DNA from: Pirellulales bacterium
GTDB lineage: Bacteria > Planctomycetota > Planctomycetia > Pirellulales > Thermoguttaceae
Assembly (NCBI GenBank): GCA_016935315.1
Contig: JAFGRD010000116.1
Location: forward strand, 1 to 64,000
Direction of reading: 5' to 3'
Length of the DNA stretch: 64,000 bases
The notes under the pieces were generated by a model. The model had not been told where the DNA came from. It searched no databases and worked only from the letters and a program-made list of their open reading frames with translations. Made by a program: the position numbers and the translations under genes. Below, in pieces: positions 10,838-20,182 of this stretch. How positions within the stretch are numbered: the stretch's first letter is position 1; every line of letters begins with the position of its first letter.

Positions 10838-12849
10838 GGCGACCCTCCCGACTTGCCCGTAAGCAGGTAGCAGCAGGCGCTGCAAGGAAACCTGGCCAGG
10901 ATCACGTCGTCCCGGGCCTTCTCGTCGCCTGGATGCTCGCCGGCGATCCGGATCACCTCGCGGGCTCTCCGCAGCGCTGCCTCGGGGATCGTCCAGCCGG
11001 GAAGCTGGGGCGGCGCCTCCTGCGGTCGGCCGACGTTCTGAAAGTACAACAGCATCGCCTCGGCGTAGTGCTCGGGAATGACCCGGGAGGCGAAGGCGTC
11101 CGAGCCGAAGTCGTTCAGCCGGCCGAGATGGCAGACGACCTTGTCCGGCTGCCGCGTCAGGAGATAATACGCCATCAGGTATTCGAAGGCCATGCGGTTG
11201 TTCCGGTTGGTGGCCAGCAGGGCCAGCAGCACCAGCTCACTCGATTCGCTCACCATGTCGGCCTGGGGCATGCAGGACCGCAAATCGCGGCTCTCCCTCT
11301 CGGGCGGCGCAGGCGGCTCGTCCCGCAAGCGCCGTAACCGCCCGACGGCCCACGATCCGTGCACGAGATCCCGGCTGAGGACGCCGAGGAAGACGCGGGC
11401 CGTGTCCGGCTCGCGCTTGACCGTGTAGATTTCCGCCAGCAGGCGGAGGATTTCGGGGCGCGGGCCGTTCATCTCCAGGGCCTCCAGCGCGGCGTGCTCC
11501 GCCTCGTTGACGCGTCCCAACCGAAACAGCACCTCGCACCCGCCTCGCAGTGCCGCGGCCTCCTTGCCAAACCGGAACAACCCGTGCGGGCTTTGCGGAT
11601 AGGAGAACATCCGGCTTCCCATTTGCCCCGTTTCAAACAGGGCCCGGTTGATGTCGCCCATCAGCGACGCCGAGCACTCCCGCGGCGGATGGCGATCGAT
11701 CTCTTCCAGGAACTCCGGCCATCTCTCCACGCGCGCCAAGTAATTCGCCCGCAACACGGCACGCGCCTCCTCATCAAGAGCGTACCGGGCGACCAGAGCG
11801 CAGAGGATCAGCAATGCGGCAACGGCATAGACGGGCGTCCGCCGCTCGCCGAGACACCAGGCGACCAGCCGCCCGCCGCCCGCGCAAGCGGCGGACCGCC
11901 ACCGGCCCAGGAGGCGCTGAAACGACGGTCCCAGTGGAAGCAGGACGCACAGCACGTACAAGGCCAGCAGGGCCGTCACCAAGGTCCTATCCGCCGCCGG
12001 TAGCGCCGCCGACCAGGCCGATTCGTAGGCAGCCTCGGCAGGCGGAACCGCGGCTGCGGAACTGTCCGCCGGAGTCGGCCTCCCGGGATCGGCCGCGGGG
12101 ACGAACCCCGCGACCGCCCGAATTCCCGCGGGGCGCGAGTAGGCGTCGGCAAACGTCACGCCGGCCAGCCAGACCCCCAACAGCGGAGCGCCGGCGGCAG
12201 CCAGCACGTACAGCCCGCCCAAAACGTATCGGCGGCCGACGGTCAACTCCGCCATGGCGCAAACGAGGGCGAACACGATGTACAAGGCACCGGTCGCATA
12301 GTAGACCGCCGCCGAAAGCCCGCCGAACAGAGCCAGTCGCACCGGCAGCCGAGGCATTCGCCTGCTGCCGGCAAGGTACGAAACGGCCGCGCCCAGGGCG
12401 ACGATCGTGGCGACGTAGCTCTCCAACGGAAACGTATACCGGCCGTACGCCGTCACCACCAGCAAGGCCGCCAGAAACGGCAGGTATCTGCCCGCGGCTC
12501 CGTCGCTGAGTCGGACCAGCCCCTCGGCGGCCAGAAACACCAGCCCGACAACCACCGTGAGAACGAGTGCTCCGAGATTCGGATAGAAGTAGTACTGGGC
12601 GAAGCGGGCGCCGAGATACTCGGACAGCCCGCCGGGACGGTGGAGAAACTCCCGGAGGAACTCCGCTCCCTGCAGATAGACGGGAAAGAACACCGACTGG
12701 CCGGAAGGCAGCGCCACCTCGTGGCCATGATACAGCAGCCGCGGGTCGAGACACACACGCACGTAGACGAAGCAGCAGGCGAGAAACGTGCCGGCCAGAA
12801 GAAGGTACGGGAGCCTGCCGCGGACCACGGGCCCCACGGCGGCGAGCAT
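10834..12849 (-). CDS. Multi-span membrane protein with TPR-like tail (DUF6057-like)
   Basis: Most likely start ATG 12849 (671 residues). The frame stays open upstream to 13227, but that part is arginine- and proline-rich and does not look coding. An attractive Shine-Dalgarno plus ATG at 13058 opens a different frame that does not enter this protein. The N-terminal 400 residues hold about ten membrane helices, starting LPYLLLAGTFLACCFVYV. The C-terminal 250 residues are soluble and helical, including EAEHAALEALEMNGPRPEILRL, as in TPR proteins. The layout resembles DUF6057 membrane proteins; this is from memory and unverified. Function unknown. It overlaps the next gene by four bases. Confidence 0.75.
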   Translation of the reverse strand: MLAAVGPVVRGRLPYLLLAGTFLACCFVYVRVCLDPRLLYHGHEVALPSGQSVFFPVYLQGAEFLREFLHRPGGLSEYLGARFAQYYFYPNLGALVLTVVVGLVFLAAEGLVRLSDGAAGRYLPFLAALLVVTAYGRYTFPLESYVATIVALGAAVSYLAGSRRMPRLPVRLALFGGLSAAVYYATGALYIVFALVCAMAELTVGRRYVLGGLYVLAAAGAPLLGVWLAGVTFADAYSRPAGIRAVAGFVPAADPGRPTPADSSAAAVPPAEAAYESAWSAALPAADRTLVTALLALYVLCVLLPLGPSFQRLLGRWRSAACAGGGRLVAWCLGERRTPVYAVAALLILCALVARYALDEEARAVLRANYLARVERWPEFLEEIDRHPPRECSASLMGDINRALFETGQMGSRMFSYPQSPHGLFRFGKEAAALRGGCEVLFRLGRVNEAEHAALEALEMNGPRPEILRLLAEIYTVKREPDTARVFLGVLSRDLVHGSWAVGRLRRLRDEPPAPPERESRDLRSCMPQADMVSESSELVLLALLATNRNNRMAFEYLMAYYLLTRQPDKVVCHLGRLNDFGSDAFASRVIPEHYAEAMLLYFQNVGRPQEAPPQLPGWTIPEAALRRAREVIRIAGEHPGDEKARDDVILARFPCSACCYLLTGKSGGSP

Positions 12850-13227
12850 CCGAAGCAGACTGGGGTCTTCAGGCCCGGAACGGCGCACACGGCGAACCGC
12901 GCGGGCGGTTTGCCGCGAGTGACGGCCAGGGGGGGCCTTTTTCTGGCGGCGAGACAAGTTGGCGACTCTCGCGTTCGGCCGGCTACCGCTGCCCCGCCTG
13001 CTGCCGGCTGCACGGAACCAATAGGAGCAACAACACAGACCTGCTTCTCTGTCGCCATCCAACCTCCGAGTATAGATGGGCCGACGTCGGGCCGTCAAGC
13101 GGCTCGTTCCCCAAGGGCGGAGAGTTCCCCGAGCATCCGACTCGCCGGGCGGAGAACCCTCAGGCGGTGAGTTGCCCAGACAGGAAGTTGCGCGAGGCGG
13201 ATCGTGCCGCGGAGGGCGCGCAGGCAC
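12850..13227. other. 378-base gap between the rhomboid-like and DUF6057-like genes
   Basis: No convincing gene. On the minus strand TATACT followed by GGAGG and ATG at 13058 looks like a promoter and start signal, but the frame it opens is shadowed by the downstream gene's frame and has no recognisable content. The region could be a long leader of the gene starting at 12849, or that gene's true start may lie here with a frameshift in the assembly. Confidence 0.3.
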
Positions 13228-14037
13228 CTACCGATCGGCCGACGACGGTGGCTCCTCGACGACGTGCTCGTGGTCGTACAGATGGTCCCAGCAGTAGCAG
13301 CGGCTCCCGCCGCACTTCGTGCAATAGCGGAAACGCATCGTCGGGTGCGTCTTGTTGTCGATCCCGCAGATGCAGCAGACGTGGCGGGGCGCTGCCTGCT
13401 GCCGGATGCGGCCGGCCTGGGTGACCATCCGCCGATGTCCGCCCCCTATCCGCCCGACGACGTCGCGCCCGAAGAACAGCAGGAAGTTGCAGACCGACGC
13501 GCCGACCGTCAGGCGAACCGGCCACGGGCTGAAGACGATCGCCAGGAAGTACCCGATCCAGGTCAGCAGCGCCAGCCACTTGATCTTCACCGGCAGTAAA
13601 AAGAACAGCAACAACTGGAAATCGGGATACAGCCAGGCGAACGCCAGGAAGACCGACCCCTGCAAAAAGCCGACCGAGGCGGGCGCGTCGAGTTGCAGGA
13701 ACGACGCGGCCACGGTCGCCAGGTAGCCGATCAGCAGATAGAGGTCGTAACGGAAGGTTCCCCAGGTGTGCTCCAGGGCCGTGCCCATCAGGTAGAACAG
13801 ATACCAGAAAAAGAACGCGAAGAGCGGGTGGGTCATCGGCGGCTCGAACAGGAACGAGACCAGCCGCCAGAGGTCGCCTTCGAGGACGCGCCGCGGCACC
13901 AGCTCAATGCTCGGGGCCAGCTCCGGCTGCGTGAGCTGAACCAGATAGATCAGCACCTGGCAGAAAATCAGCGACACGGTCACATGGGGCACGGCGAAGC
14001 GGCCGAATCGTCGTTCCAGGCGGTCGAGGAGCTTCAT
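13228..14037 (-). CDS. Rhomboid-like membrane protein lacking the catalytic serine, with C-terminal zinc ribbon
   Basis: 269 residues. The first 200 contain six hydrophobic helices with the overall plan of the rhomboid fold (HPLFAFFFWYLFYLMGTALEHTWG, a typical second helix with loop). Where active rhomboids have GxSG, this protein reads GFLQGSVFLAF, and no GHxxG-type histidine follows in the last helix, so it is probably proteolytically inactive. The C-terminal 50 residues (CCICGI, CTKCGG, CYC, H) form a likely zinc-binding ribbon facing the cytosol. It starts six bases after the stop of the HzsA-like gene and is surely co-transcribed with it. Confidence 0.82.
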   Translation of the reverse strand: MKLLDRLERRFGRFAVPHVTVSLIFCQVLIYLVQLTQPELAPSIELVPRRVLEGDLWRLVSFLFEPPMTHPLFAFFFWYLFYLMGTALEHTWGTFRYDLYLLIGYLATVAASFLQLDAPASVGFLQGSVFLAFAWLYPDFQLLLFFLLPVKIKWLALLTWIGYFLAIVFSPWPVRLTVGASVCNFLLFFGRDVVGRIGGGHRRMVTQAGRIRQQAAPRHVCCICGIDNKTHPTMRFRYCTKCGGSRCYCWDHLYDHEHVVEEPPSSADR

Positions 14038-14043
14038 GAACGA

Positions 14044-17000
14044 TTACTTCCATGCCATCGCCCGGTACCAGAGCGACTCCCAGTAGCGGCGATCCAGCGC
14101 GTAGACGTCGACCTCGGCGTCCAGCGGGTGTTCCGGCGGCACGATGCCGTAGAGCCTCATTTCGCGCAGATACTGCGGCCGGGGTCGGAAGCCGGGCATG
14201 TCGAAACGCTTGATCCGGGACAGGTCTTCCTTGCCCGCCGTGGCCATCGCCAACAGCGTCCGGTAGTCCGGGTCCTCGGTGTCGGCGAAGACGGCCGCCG
14301 CGTTGCCTTGAGCGTCGCGGCAGAGCCCGAACCCGCCCGCGCCGGCGGCCAGCGGGGCCAGCAGCAGCAGCGATTTTTCCGGCCGGCTGAGATTGAAGAC
14401 GATGTGGCGGGAGAGCTTCAGCCGCGGATCGTTGACGTCGAACCGCCAGAACGAAATCCCCCGCTCGTCGCAAAGCGAGTTGGGCAGCACGTCGTTGCCC
14501 TGGTGACACGAGGCACAGCGCCGCCCGATCACCTCGGCGCCGGCCTTGGTCGTCGGCCAGCCGGAGTCGGTGTTAATCGGCGCGTTCTGCTGATAGCCGC
14601 CGATCGAGCCGCAGCCCAAGGCGGCGTACGTGCCCGGATACGGCGCGCCGACCTCGATCCACAACCGCAACATCCGCTTCTGGTGCTCGCCGGCCTGCAC
14701 GTCGTAGTGCGAGCCGTCGAGCATGGTCAGCAGCCGGCTGGCACCCGAGCCCAACAGCCGCGGGGCATAGTTGCTCACCGGCTGGTCGCGGCCGTCGACG
14801 AACAGTTGCCGCACGGTCAGCGTGAAGTAGGCGTGCGAGAACATCGGGCCGTGGTCGCCGGTCAGCGCGACCTCTCCGGCATAGGGTCCGCCGCGGGGCG
14901 TCTCTTCGTAGCCGTGGCAATCGACGCAGAGCGCGTCGAGAATCGGCTGCACGTCGCGGGGGAAGTCGAACACGTCGGGGCAGTCGGCGTACGGCTCGAT
15001 CTTGCTGGGCGGCCGCTTCAGGGCCTTCGAATCGCGCCCCGGCACGAGCGTTTGCGTCCGCTGTTCGTGGCACCCCAGGCAACTGGTCACTTCGCCCGGC
15101 TGAACCGTCAAGAAGCTCTGCATCCGTTTGACGGCCAGGTCGTTCTCGTCCAAGGCGACCAGGAACAGGCTCCGCAAGGCGGGCAGCTCCATGCAGGCGG
15201 AGCCGTCGGGTTCGACGGGCACGGTGCCCAGCACGCGCTCCAGCGTGAATGAGCCGCCGTAGGTCAGCGGATCCATCCCGCCGGTGAAGTTGATCGGCTT
15301 CGGCAACGACTCCAGCACCAGCAGCTTCTTGATCTCGCCGCGGCGGATGCCCTCGAGGTTGCGGCCCTCGTAAACGTCCATCAGCACCAGCGTGCCCGTC
15401 TCGCGGCGGCGGTCGATCCTCGAGGGAATCACCCGTTCGCGCGGGCGGCGGATGAGCGGGCGGGGCTCGTGCAGCTCGAGCCCGACCCCGGTTTCCTCGG
15501 CCGTTGCCTGGTGGATCACCTGGGTGCGGCCGACGGCGTCCATCAGCACGATTTGCGGCCCGCTGGCCGCCATGAAGGCCTCGTCGGAGAAGGCCCAGGG
15601 GTCGCGGTAGCTGCCCCCGCGGCTGACGGTCCGGGCGAAACTTCGATCGTCGGGGCCCCTCTTCGGGCTGACCACGGTCATCACCCCGTCGTGCTCGTTT
15701 TGGCCATGGCCGGGCGAGAAGATCGCCAGCACGTCGCCGGTGCCGGGAATCGGCTTCGCGTCGATCATCACCGTGCCCGGGTGCATGTTGCCGTAGTAGA
15801 CCATCTGGCCCGTGCCGTCCGGGTTGGCGGTCCAGAGATGGTGGTAATCGACCTGGGAGCGGTCGACGTATTCCCAGCGCTGATAGAGGATGCGACCGTC
15901 GGGCAGCGGCCAGGGCGTGTTGTCGTGCTCGACGTTGGCCGAGATCGGCCGGAGGTCCCGGCCGTCGCGGTCGCAGCGGTGCAACACGGCCACCTTGGTC
16001 ATCCAGCACTGCACGTACCGCTTGCAGCGGCTGGAGACGAAAACCAAGTCGCCGTCGGGCAGGAAGGCCGGCTCGATGTCGTCGAACGGCCCCTCGGTCA
16101 ATTGCCGCAGCCCCGAGCCGTCGACGCCGATCTCGTAGAGGTGATAGTTCTCTTCTCCGCCCGGCCGATAGGAAAAGACAATGCTCCGGGCGTCGTAGTC
16201 GACGACCGGGTCGCGCACGCCGCCCTGCGGGTCGTCCAGCAGCGTCGTCACCTCGCCGGTCGTCAGGTTCTTGCGGCAGAGCTTCCCGCCGTTGCCGTAG
16301 AGCATCCGGTTTTCGTCGTGGGAGTAGTAGCTGAAATTGGCGTACCAGTGGCCGTCCTTGCCGCGCTGCCGGACGGCGAAAATGATCTCCTCGACGTCGG
16401 CCATGGGGCCCTTGCGAAATTCGGCCAGCAGGTCCGGTTGGGGTGGAACCACGGTGTCCAGCGGCCGGTTCTCGGCATGCAGCGCCACGTAGTCGTAGAG
16501 CAGCCAGCTCTGCCGGTCCAGCCGGATGGAAATCGTGTTGTCGCCCCGGCGGATCGAACCCGGCGGAACGGGGAAGATCATCGCCTCGGTCTTGCCGGGC
16601 AGCATCGGGTTGGAGATCACGTGCATCGCGCCGACGGCCGGGGCCGTCTTGGCGGGCAAGGGCCGTTCGCCGACGGTGACCGTCACGTCCGACGGCTCCA
16701 CCTGGTGGGCGCCCACCAGGCCCAGCACCAGGTACAGCGGCCGCTGCTGGTCTTCGGCGCTGGGGAAGCGGATCGTGAACGTATGGGCCTTGCCGCCGGC
16801 CCAAGTGTCGCGATCGGCCGGGTGGACGAACGGCCAGTCGCGGGCCGTGCTCTTGCCGACCGTATAGATCACGGGATCGGAAAACACTTGCGAAAACGCC
16901 TCGAAGCCTTCCCGAACCAACCCGAACTCGGCCGCGAAGCCGTCGGACGCACCGATACAGAACAGTGGGTCGTTGGTCGCGGTCGCCGCGGTGGCCGTCG

Positions 17001-17070
17001 AAGCGACGATCGCGGCGGCGAGCCAGGTTGCCAGCAGGCTGGGAGCGGCTGGGCGTCGTACCGACATCAT
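14044..17070 (-). CDS. HzsA-related multihaem PD40 protein
   Basis: Start chosen at the first of two adjacent ATGs (17070, 17067), behind GAGGAG; 1008 residues. Residues 1-32 form a signal peptide ending in an A/T-rich stretch, so the protein is exported. It contains a jelly-roll-like region, then a beta-propeller with PD40-type repeats (YDARSIVFSYRPGGEENYHLYEI; LPDGDLVFVSSR), and three CxxCH motifs: CLGCH at about 664, CVDCH at about 715 and CASCH at about 852. This is the layout of proteins annotated as hydrazine-synthase alpha-subunit-like, widespread in planctomycetes that do not perform anammox. Substrate unknown; probably a periplasmic c-type cytochrome. It leads the cluster with the rhomboid-like, DUF6057-like and PD40/TPR genes. 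A hairpin repeat lies 62 bases upstream. Confidence 0.87.
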   Translation of the reverse strand: MMSVRRPAAPSLLATWLAAAIVASTATAATATNDPLFCIGASDGFAAEFGLVREGFEAFSQVFSDPVIYTVGKSTARDWPFVHPADRDTWAGGKAHTFTIRFPSAEDQQRPLYLVLGLVGAHQVEPSDVTVTVGERPLPAKTAPAVGAMHVISNPMLPGKTEAMIFPVPPGSIRRGDNTISIRLDRQSWLLYDYVALHAENRPLDTVVPPQPDLLAEFRKGPMADVEEIIFAVRQRGKDGHWYANFSYYSHDENRMLYGNGGKLCRKNLTTGEVTTLLDDPQGGVRDPVVDYDARSIVFSYRPGGEENYHLYEIGVDGSGLRQLTEGPFDDIEPAFLPDGDLVFVSSRCKRYVQCWMTKVAVLHRCDRDGRDLRPISANVEHDNTPWPLPDGRILYQRWEYVDRSQVDYHHLWTANPDGTGQMVYYGNMHPGTVMIDAKPIPGTGDVLAIFSPGHGQNEHDGVMTVVSPKRGPDDRSFARTVSRGGSYRDPWAFSDEAFMAASGPQIVLMDAVGRTQVIHQATAEETGVGLELHEPRPLIRRPRERVIPSRIDRRRETGTLVLMDVYEGRNLEGIRRGEIKKLLVLESLPKPINFTGGMDPLTYGGSFTLERVLGTVPVEPDGSACMELPALRSLFLVALDENDLAVKRMQSFLTVQPGEVTSCLGCHEQRTQTLVPGRDSKALKRPPSKIEPYADCPDVFDFPRDVQPILDALCVDCHGYEETPRGGPYAGEVALTGDHGPMFSHAYFTLTVRQLFVDGRDQPVSNYAPRLLGSGASRLLTMLDGSHYDVQAGEHQKRMLRLWIEVGAPYPGTYAALGCGSIGGYQQNAPINTDSGWPTTKAGAEVIGRRCASCHQGNDVLPNSLCDERGISFWRFDVNDPRLKLSRHIVFNLSRPEKSLLLLAPLAAGAGGFGLCRDAQGNAAAVFADTEDPDYRTLLAMATAGKEDLSRIKRFDMPGFRPRPQYLREMRLYGIVPPEHPLDAEVDVYALDRRYWESLWYRAMAWK

Positions 17071-17131
17071 CTCGGCTCCTCTGTCGAGCGCAGGGCTGCT
17101 CAGCCCTTCCAGTGCGGCGGCCGTGCCTCTG

Positions 17132-17231
17132 TTGACGTTTGCACAGTCCACGCGCCAGGGCGACCAGCGGGAGCCCGGTTCTTCCGGCCTCCCGCTGGTC
17201 GGCCTGGATCATTCACAATGCAAACATCCAT
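17132..17231 (+). repeat. 100-bp hairpin repeat element, copy B
   Basis: Starts TTGACGTTTGCACAGTCC and ends CAATGCAAACATCCAT. The 12-base arms GACCAGCGGGAG (17162-17173) and CTCCCGCTGGTC (17189-17200) are perfectly complementary around a 15-base loop. Relative to copy C (arms GAACAACGGGAG / CTCCCGTTGTTC) both arms changed together, which preserves pairing. It sits in the divergent gap, 62 bases from the HzsA-like start codon, in the same relative orientation as copy A to dnaK. Confidence 0.75.
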
Positions 17232-17504
17232 AATCATTCGCAAGGCACACATAGTCTATCAATTCCTGCAAGGCAGTACAAAGTCAGCGCCGGACCGCCC
17301 GTTCTGCCTGGCGGACGGTCCCCCATGCTGCGGGAAGACGCGGAAACCCCGTTATGCTAGCGTGGTGTTGTTTCTTGAGGTAATTCGCACCGGTACAATG
17401 GGTCGCGGGCTGCACCTCTTTTACTCCGTCGCATTGGCCGGCCTGGGTACGTCCCCTCCGACGTATTCGATTGCCCCGGGGCCGAAAGCGGAAGGGACGC
17501 CGAG
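17232..17504. promoter_or_regulatory. Divergent gap; possible promoter for the membrane protein/kinase pair
   Basis: Beyond the hairpin repeat this region has no gene. TACAAT at about 17394-17399 could be a -10 element for the rightward gene at 17505, but no good -35 stands 17 bases upstream (TTTCTT is the nearest). The rightward start itself has AGGGACG upstream. Confidence 0.25.
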
Positions 17505-17780
17505 ATGATCAACGAAAACGAACTCGTCACCCTGCTGCTTGCCGTCGGCGCCCTGGTGTTCATTCTCAGCAACGGGGCCGGTCTGAGGCGTCTTCCGATG
17601 GCCCCGCTTTTCGTCAGCGCGTATGGCGTGCTGGTGCTGGGTTGGTGTTTCACGGTGCTGGAGGGTTTCTTCTGGGACACGGCACTGAACTACCTGGAAC
17701 ACGCCTGCTACGCGGCCAGTTCGTGCCTTCTGGCGTTGTGGTGTTGGCTCGTCTTCAGTAACAGGCCGCAATGCTCATGA
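17505..17780 (+). CDS. Small membrane protein upstream of a sensor kinase
   Basis: 91 residues starting at ATG 17505 behind AGGGACGCCGAG. Three hydrophobic helices (residues about 7-24, 33-50 and 63-84) cover nearly the whole chain. The gene overlaps the start of the histidine kinase by up to ten bases, so the two are translationally coupled. Together with the kinase's two N-terminal membrane helices it may form a split membrane sensor. No family recognised. Confidence 0.75.
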   Translation: MINENELVTLLLAVGALVFILSNGAGLRRLPMAPLFVSAYGVLVLGWCFTVLEGFFWDTALNYLEHACYAASSCLLALWCWLVFSNRPQCS

Positions 17781-19174
17781 ACCTTGTGGCCGTATTTCCC
17801 TGTGTTTCGCTGGGGGCCATGTTGCTGGCCTTGGCCGTGCTGGCGGTGCGATGGAAGCATGCGCTGCGCCGCAGTGCCAGGCTGTTCCTGCTGGGCGTGC
17901 TCGTCCTGACGCTGTTTCACGCCGCCAGCAACGTGCTGGAATGGGCCAACATCGCCACCGTGCTCGACCTGTTCGAGGACTACGTCGAGCTGTTGCTGCC
18001 GGTTCTCTGGGGTTGTTTCGTCTACGTCTTCCTGCAGGGGCTCAGCCAGCACGAGCTCCGCGCCAGCGAAGCCCGCTACCGATCGCTGACCGACGACGTG
18101 TTGGACACCTCGGCCGTGGCCATCCAGATTCTCGACGCGCAGTTCCGCATCGTCTGGATCAATCAGGCCTCGCAGTCCTACTTCGGTCTGAATCGCGACG
18201 AGTGCATCGGCAGGGACAAGCGGCTCCTGCTGCACGAGAAGATCAAGCACGCCGTCGAGAACCCGGAGGCGTTCGCCCGGCAGGTCACCGACGCCTTTGA
18301 CCGCCACGAGCCGGCGACCTTCGAGTGCCACGTGCTTCCCGGCCCCACCCGCGAAGAACGCTGGCTCGAATACCGGGGTCTCCCGATTCCCGGCGGCCTC
18401 TACGCCGGGGGGCGGATCGAACACTACTACGACGTGACCGCACGGAAAAGGGCCGAGCAGCACCGCGAGGAGTTGCTGCTCAAGCTGGAAACGCAGAACG
18501 CGGAACTCGAGCGATTCATCTATACCGTCTCCCACGACCTGAAGACGCCCCTGATCACGATCAAGGGGTTCTTGGGCATTCTCCGGGAAGAACTGGGCGA
18601 GGGCATTGCGGATGTGGTGGAAGACGCCTTGGGCCGCATCGACGCCGCCAGCGACAAAATGATGCAGTTGCTCAACGAACTGCTGGAGATGTCGCGCGTG
18701 GGACGGGTGGACGTTCCCTGGGAAGACGTGCCGCTGGCCGACGTGGTCGAAGAAGCCGTCGCGCTGGCCCGCGGATCCATCGACGCCTGTGGCGCCGAGG
18801 TCCACATCGACTCTGGCTTCCCGATCGTCTGCGGTGAACGCCCGCGGCTGATCGAGGTCTTCCTGAATCTGATCGACAACGCCGCCAAGTACATGGGCGA
18901 CCAGCCACGCCCGCGGATCGAAATCGGAGCGGAAACCTCCGACACCAACGTGGTCTGCTACGTGGGCGACAACGGGATCGGGATTGAGCCCCGCTTTCAG
19001 GGCAAGGTCTTCGAGCTGTTCGAGCAGCTCGATCCGCATCAGCCGGGGTCCGGAGTCGGGCTGGCGCTGGTGAAACGGATCGTCGAGGTGCACGAAGGGC
19101 GCGTCTGGGTGGAATCCGAGGGGCCGGGATGCGGGACGACCGTCCGTTTCTCTCTACCCGCCCGGCCTGCGTAA
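17771..19174 (+). CDS. Membrane PAS-domain sensor histidine kinase
   Basis: 467 residues. The start is ATG 17771 or ATG 17777; the latter overlaps the upstream stop as ATGA. Two membrane helices lie at about residues 5-25 and 38-95. A PAS domain follows (about 105-230: VAIQILDAQFRIVWINQASQSYFGL). The HisKA domain carries the phosphorylated histidine in TVSHDLKTPL, and the HATPase domain has N-box NLIDNAAKY, G1 DNGIGIEP and G2 GSGVGLAL. All catalytic motifs are intact. No response regulator is adjacent, so it is an orphan kinase apart from its coupled small membrane partner. The signal is unknown. Confidence 0.93.
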   Translation: MLMNLVAVFPCVSLGAMLLALAVLAVRWKHALRRSARLFLLGVLVLTLFHAASNVLEWANIATVLDLFEDYVELLLPVLWGCFVYVFLQGLSQHELRASEARYRSLTDDVLDTSAVAIQILDAQFRIVWINQASQSYFGLNRDECIGRDKRLLLHEKIKHAVENPEAFARQVTDAFDRHEPATFECHVLPGPTREERWLEYRGLPIPGGLYAGGRIEHYYDVTARKRAEQHREELLLKLETQNAELERFIYTVSHDLKTPLITIKGFLGILREELGEGIADVVEDALGRIDAASDKMMQLLNELLEMSRVGRVDVPWEDVPLADVVEEAVALARGSIDACGAEVHIDSGFPIVCGERPRLIEVFLNLIDNAAKYMGDQPRPRIEIGAETSDTNVVCYVGDNGIGIEPRFQGKVFELFEQLDPHQPGSGVGLALVKRIVEVHEGRVWVESEGPGCGTTVRFSLPARPA

Positions 19175-19259
19175 ACCACGCCGCGGCCGCCAGCGCCGCT
19201 GCCTGCAAGCGCCCGTTCCGCGATCAGCAGCGCAGGGCGCCTCCGGCCGGCCCGACGCC

Positions 19260-20147
19260 TTACAGCAAGGCCGTGCTGAAGTAGCGTTCCGCCCGGTCGG
19301 GCAGCACCGTGGCGATGGGACCCGAAAAGCGTTGGGCGAGCTGCCGGGCGGCCCACACGTTGGCCCCCGACGAAATGCCGACCAGCAGACCGAAGTCGCG
19401 GCCGAGCTGGCGGGTGGTGTCGATGGCGTCGTCGTCGGTCACTTCCAGGACCTCGTCGACCAGCGACGTATCGAGCACGGCCGGAATGAAGCCGTCGCCG
19501 ATGCCCTGGATCTGGTGCAGCCCCGGCTCGTGTCCCAGCAAGGCGGAGACGTTCTTCGGCTCCACCGCCACGATACGGGTTGTCGGCGAATGCTCCTTGA
19601 GGAATTTGCCCACGCCCTGCAACGTCCCCCCGCTGCCCACGCCGGCCACGAACACCTCGATCTCGCCGGTCATCTGCCGCCAAAGCTCGGGGGCCGTCTC
19701 TTCATAGTGGCAGCGGGGATTGTCGGGGTTCTCGAACTGCTGGGGCACGAAGACGCACGGGTCCGAGGCCGCAATCTCTTCCACCTTGCGGACGGCGCCG
19801 CCGATGCTCTCCTCGTCGGGCGTCAGGATCAGCTCCGCGCCGAGGGCCCTGATGATTTTCTTCCGTTCCTCGCTCATTCCCTCGGGCATGACGATCCTGA
19901 CGGCATAGCCTTTCAGGCGGCCCACCAGGGCCACGCCGATACCCGTATTGCCGCTGGTCGGCTCGACGATGATCGAGTCGGGCTTCAGTCGCCCGTCGCG
20001 TTCGGCCCCTTCAAGCATCGCCCGGGCGACGCGATCCTTGATACTTCCACCGGGGTTGAGGAACTCGGCCTTGGCGTAGATGTTCTCGCCCTCGAGGCGA
20101 ATCAGCGGCGTGTTGCCGATCAGGTCCAGGATATTGTCGGTCAGCAT
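19260..20147 (-). CDS. cysK: Cysteine synthase A (O-acetylserine sulfhydrylase)
   Basis: PLP enzyme that makes L-cysteine from O-acetyl-L-serine and sulfide. Start ATG 20147 gives 295 residues and begins at the conserved MLTDNILDLIGNTPLIRL; frames further upstream are non-coding. The PLP lysine is in GGSIKDRVA, the substrate loop is EPTSGNTGIGVAL, and the phosphate-binding loop is GVGSGGTLQGVG. The AGGG ahead of the start is close to it. The chain is slightly short of the usual 305-320. A 52-base repeat shared with 57495-57547 begins 36 bases upstream of the start codon and may hold a regulatory site. Confidence 0.96.
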   Translation of the reverse strand: MLTDNILDLIGNTPLIRLEGENIYAKAEFLNPGGSIKDRVARAMLEGAERDGRLKPDSIIVEPTSGNTGIGVALVGRLKGYAVRIVMPEGMSEERKKIIRALGAELILTPDEESIGGAVRKVEEIAASDPCVFVPQQFENPDNPRCHYEETAPELWRQMTGEIEVFVAGVGSGGTLQGVGKFLKEHSPTTRIVAVEPKNVSALLGHEPGLHQIQGIGDGFIPAVLDTSLVDEVLEVTDDDAIDTTRQLGRDFGLLVGISSGANVWAARQLAQRFSGPIATVLPDRAERYFSTALL

Positions 20148-20182
20148 GTCCCTTCCACCCGTCGAAAAAAATACCGGGAGAG

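Noticed and set aside
8678-10870. Long plus-strand open frame opposite the PD40/TPR gene
   Set aside because: Shadow of the minus-strand gene, which has a haem motif, propeller repeats and a coupled start; the plus-strand translation has none.
12453-13058. ATG with strong Shine-Dalgarno at 13058 as the start of a separate gene
   Set aside because: The frame it opens runs out of phase inside the DUF6057-like gene and shows no coding character.
14044-17070. HzsA-like gene as evidence for anammox
   Set aside because: No other hydrazine synthase or anammox gene is present, and HzsA-like PD40 proteins are widespread in planctomycetes that do not perform anammox.
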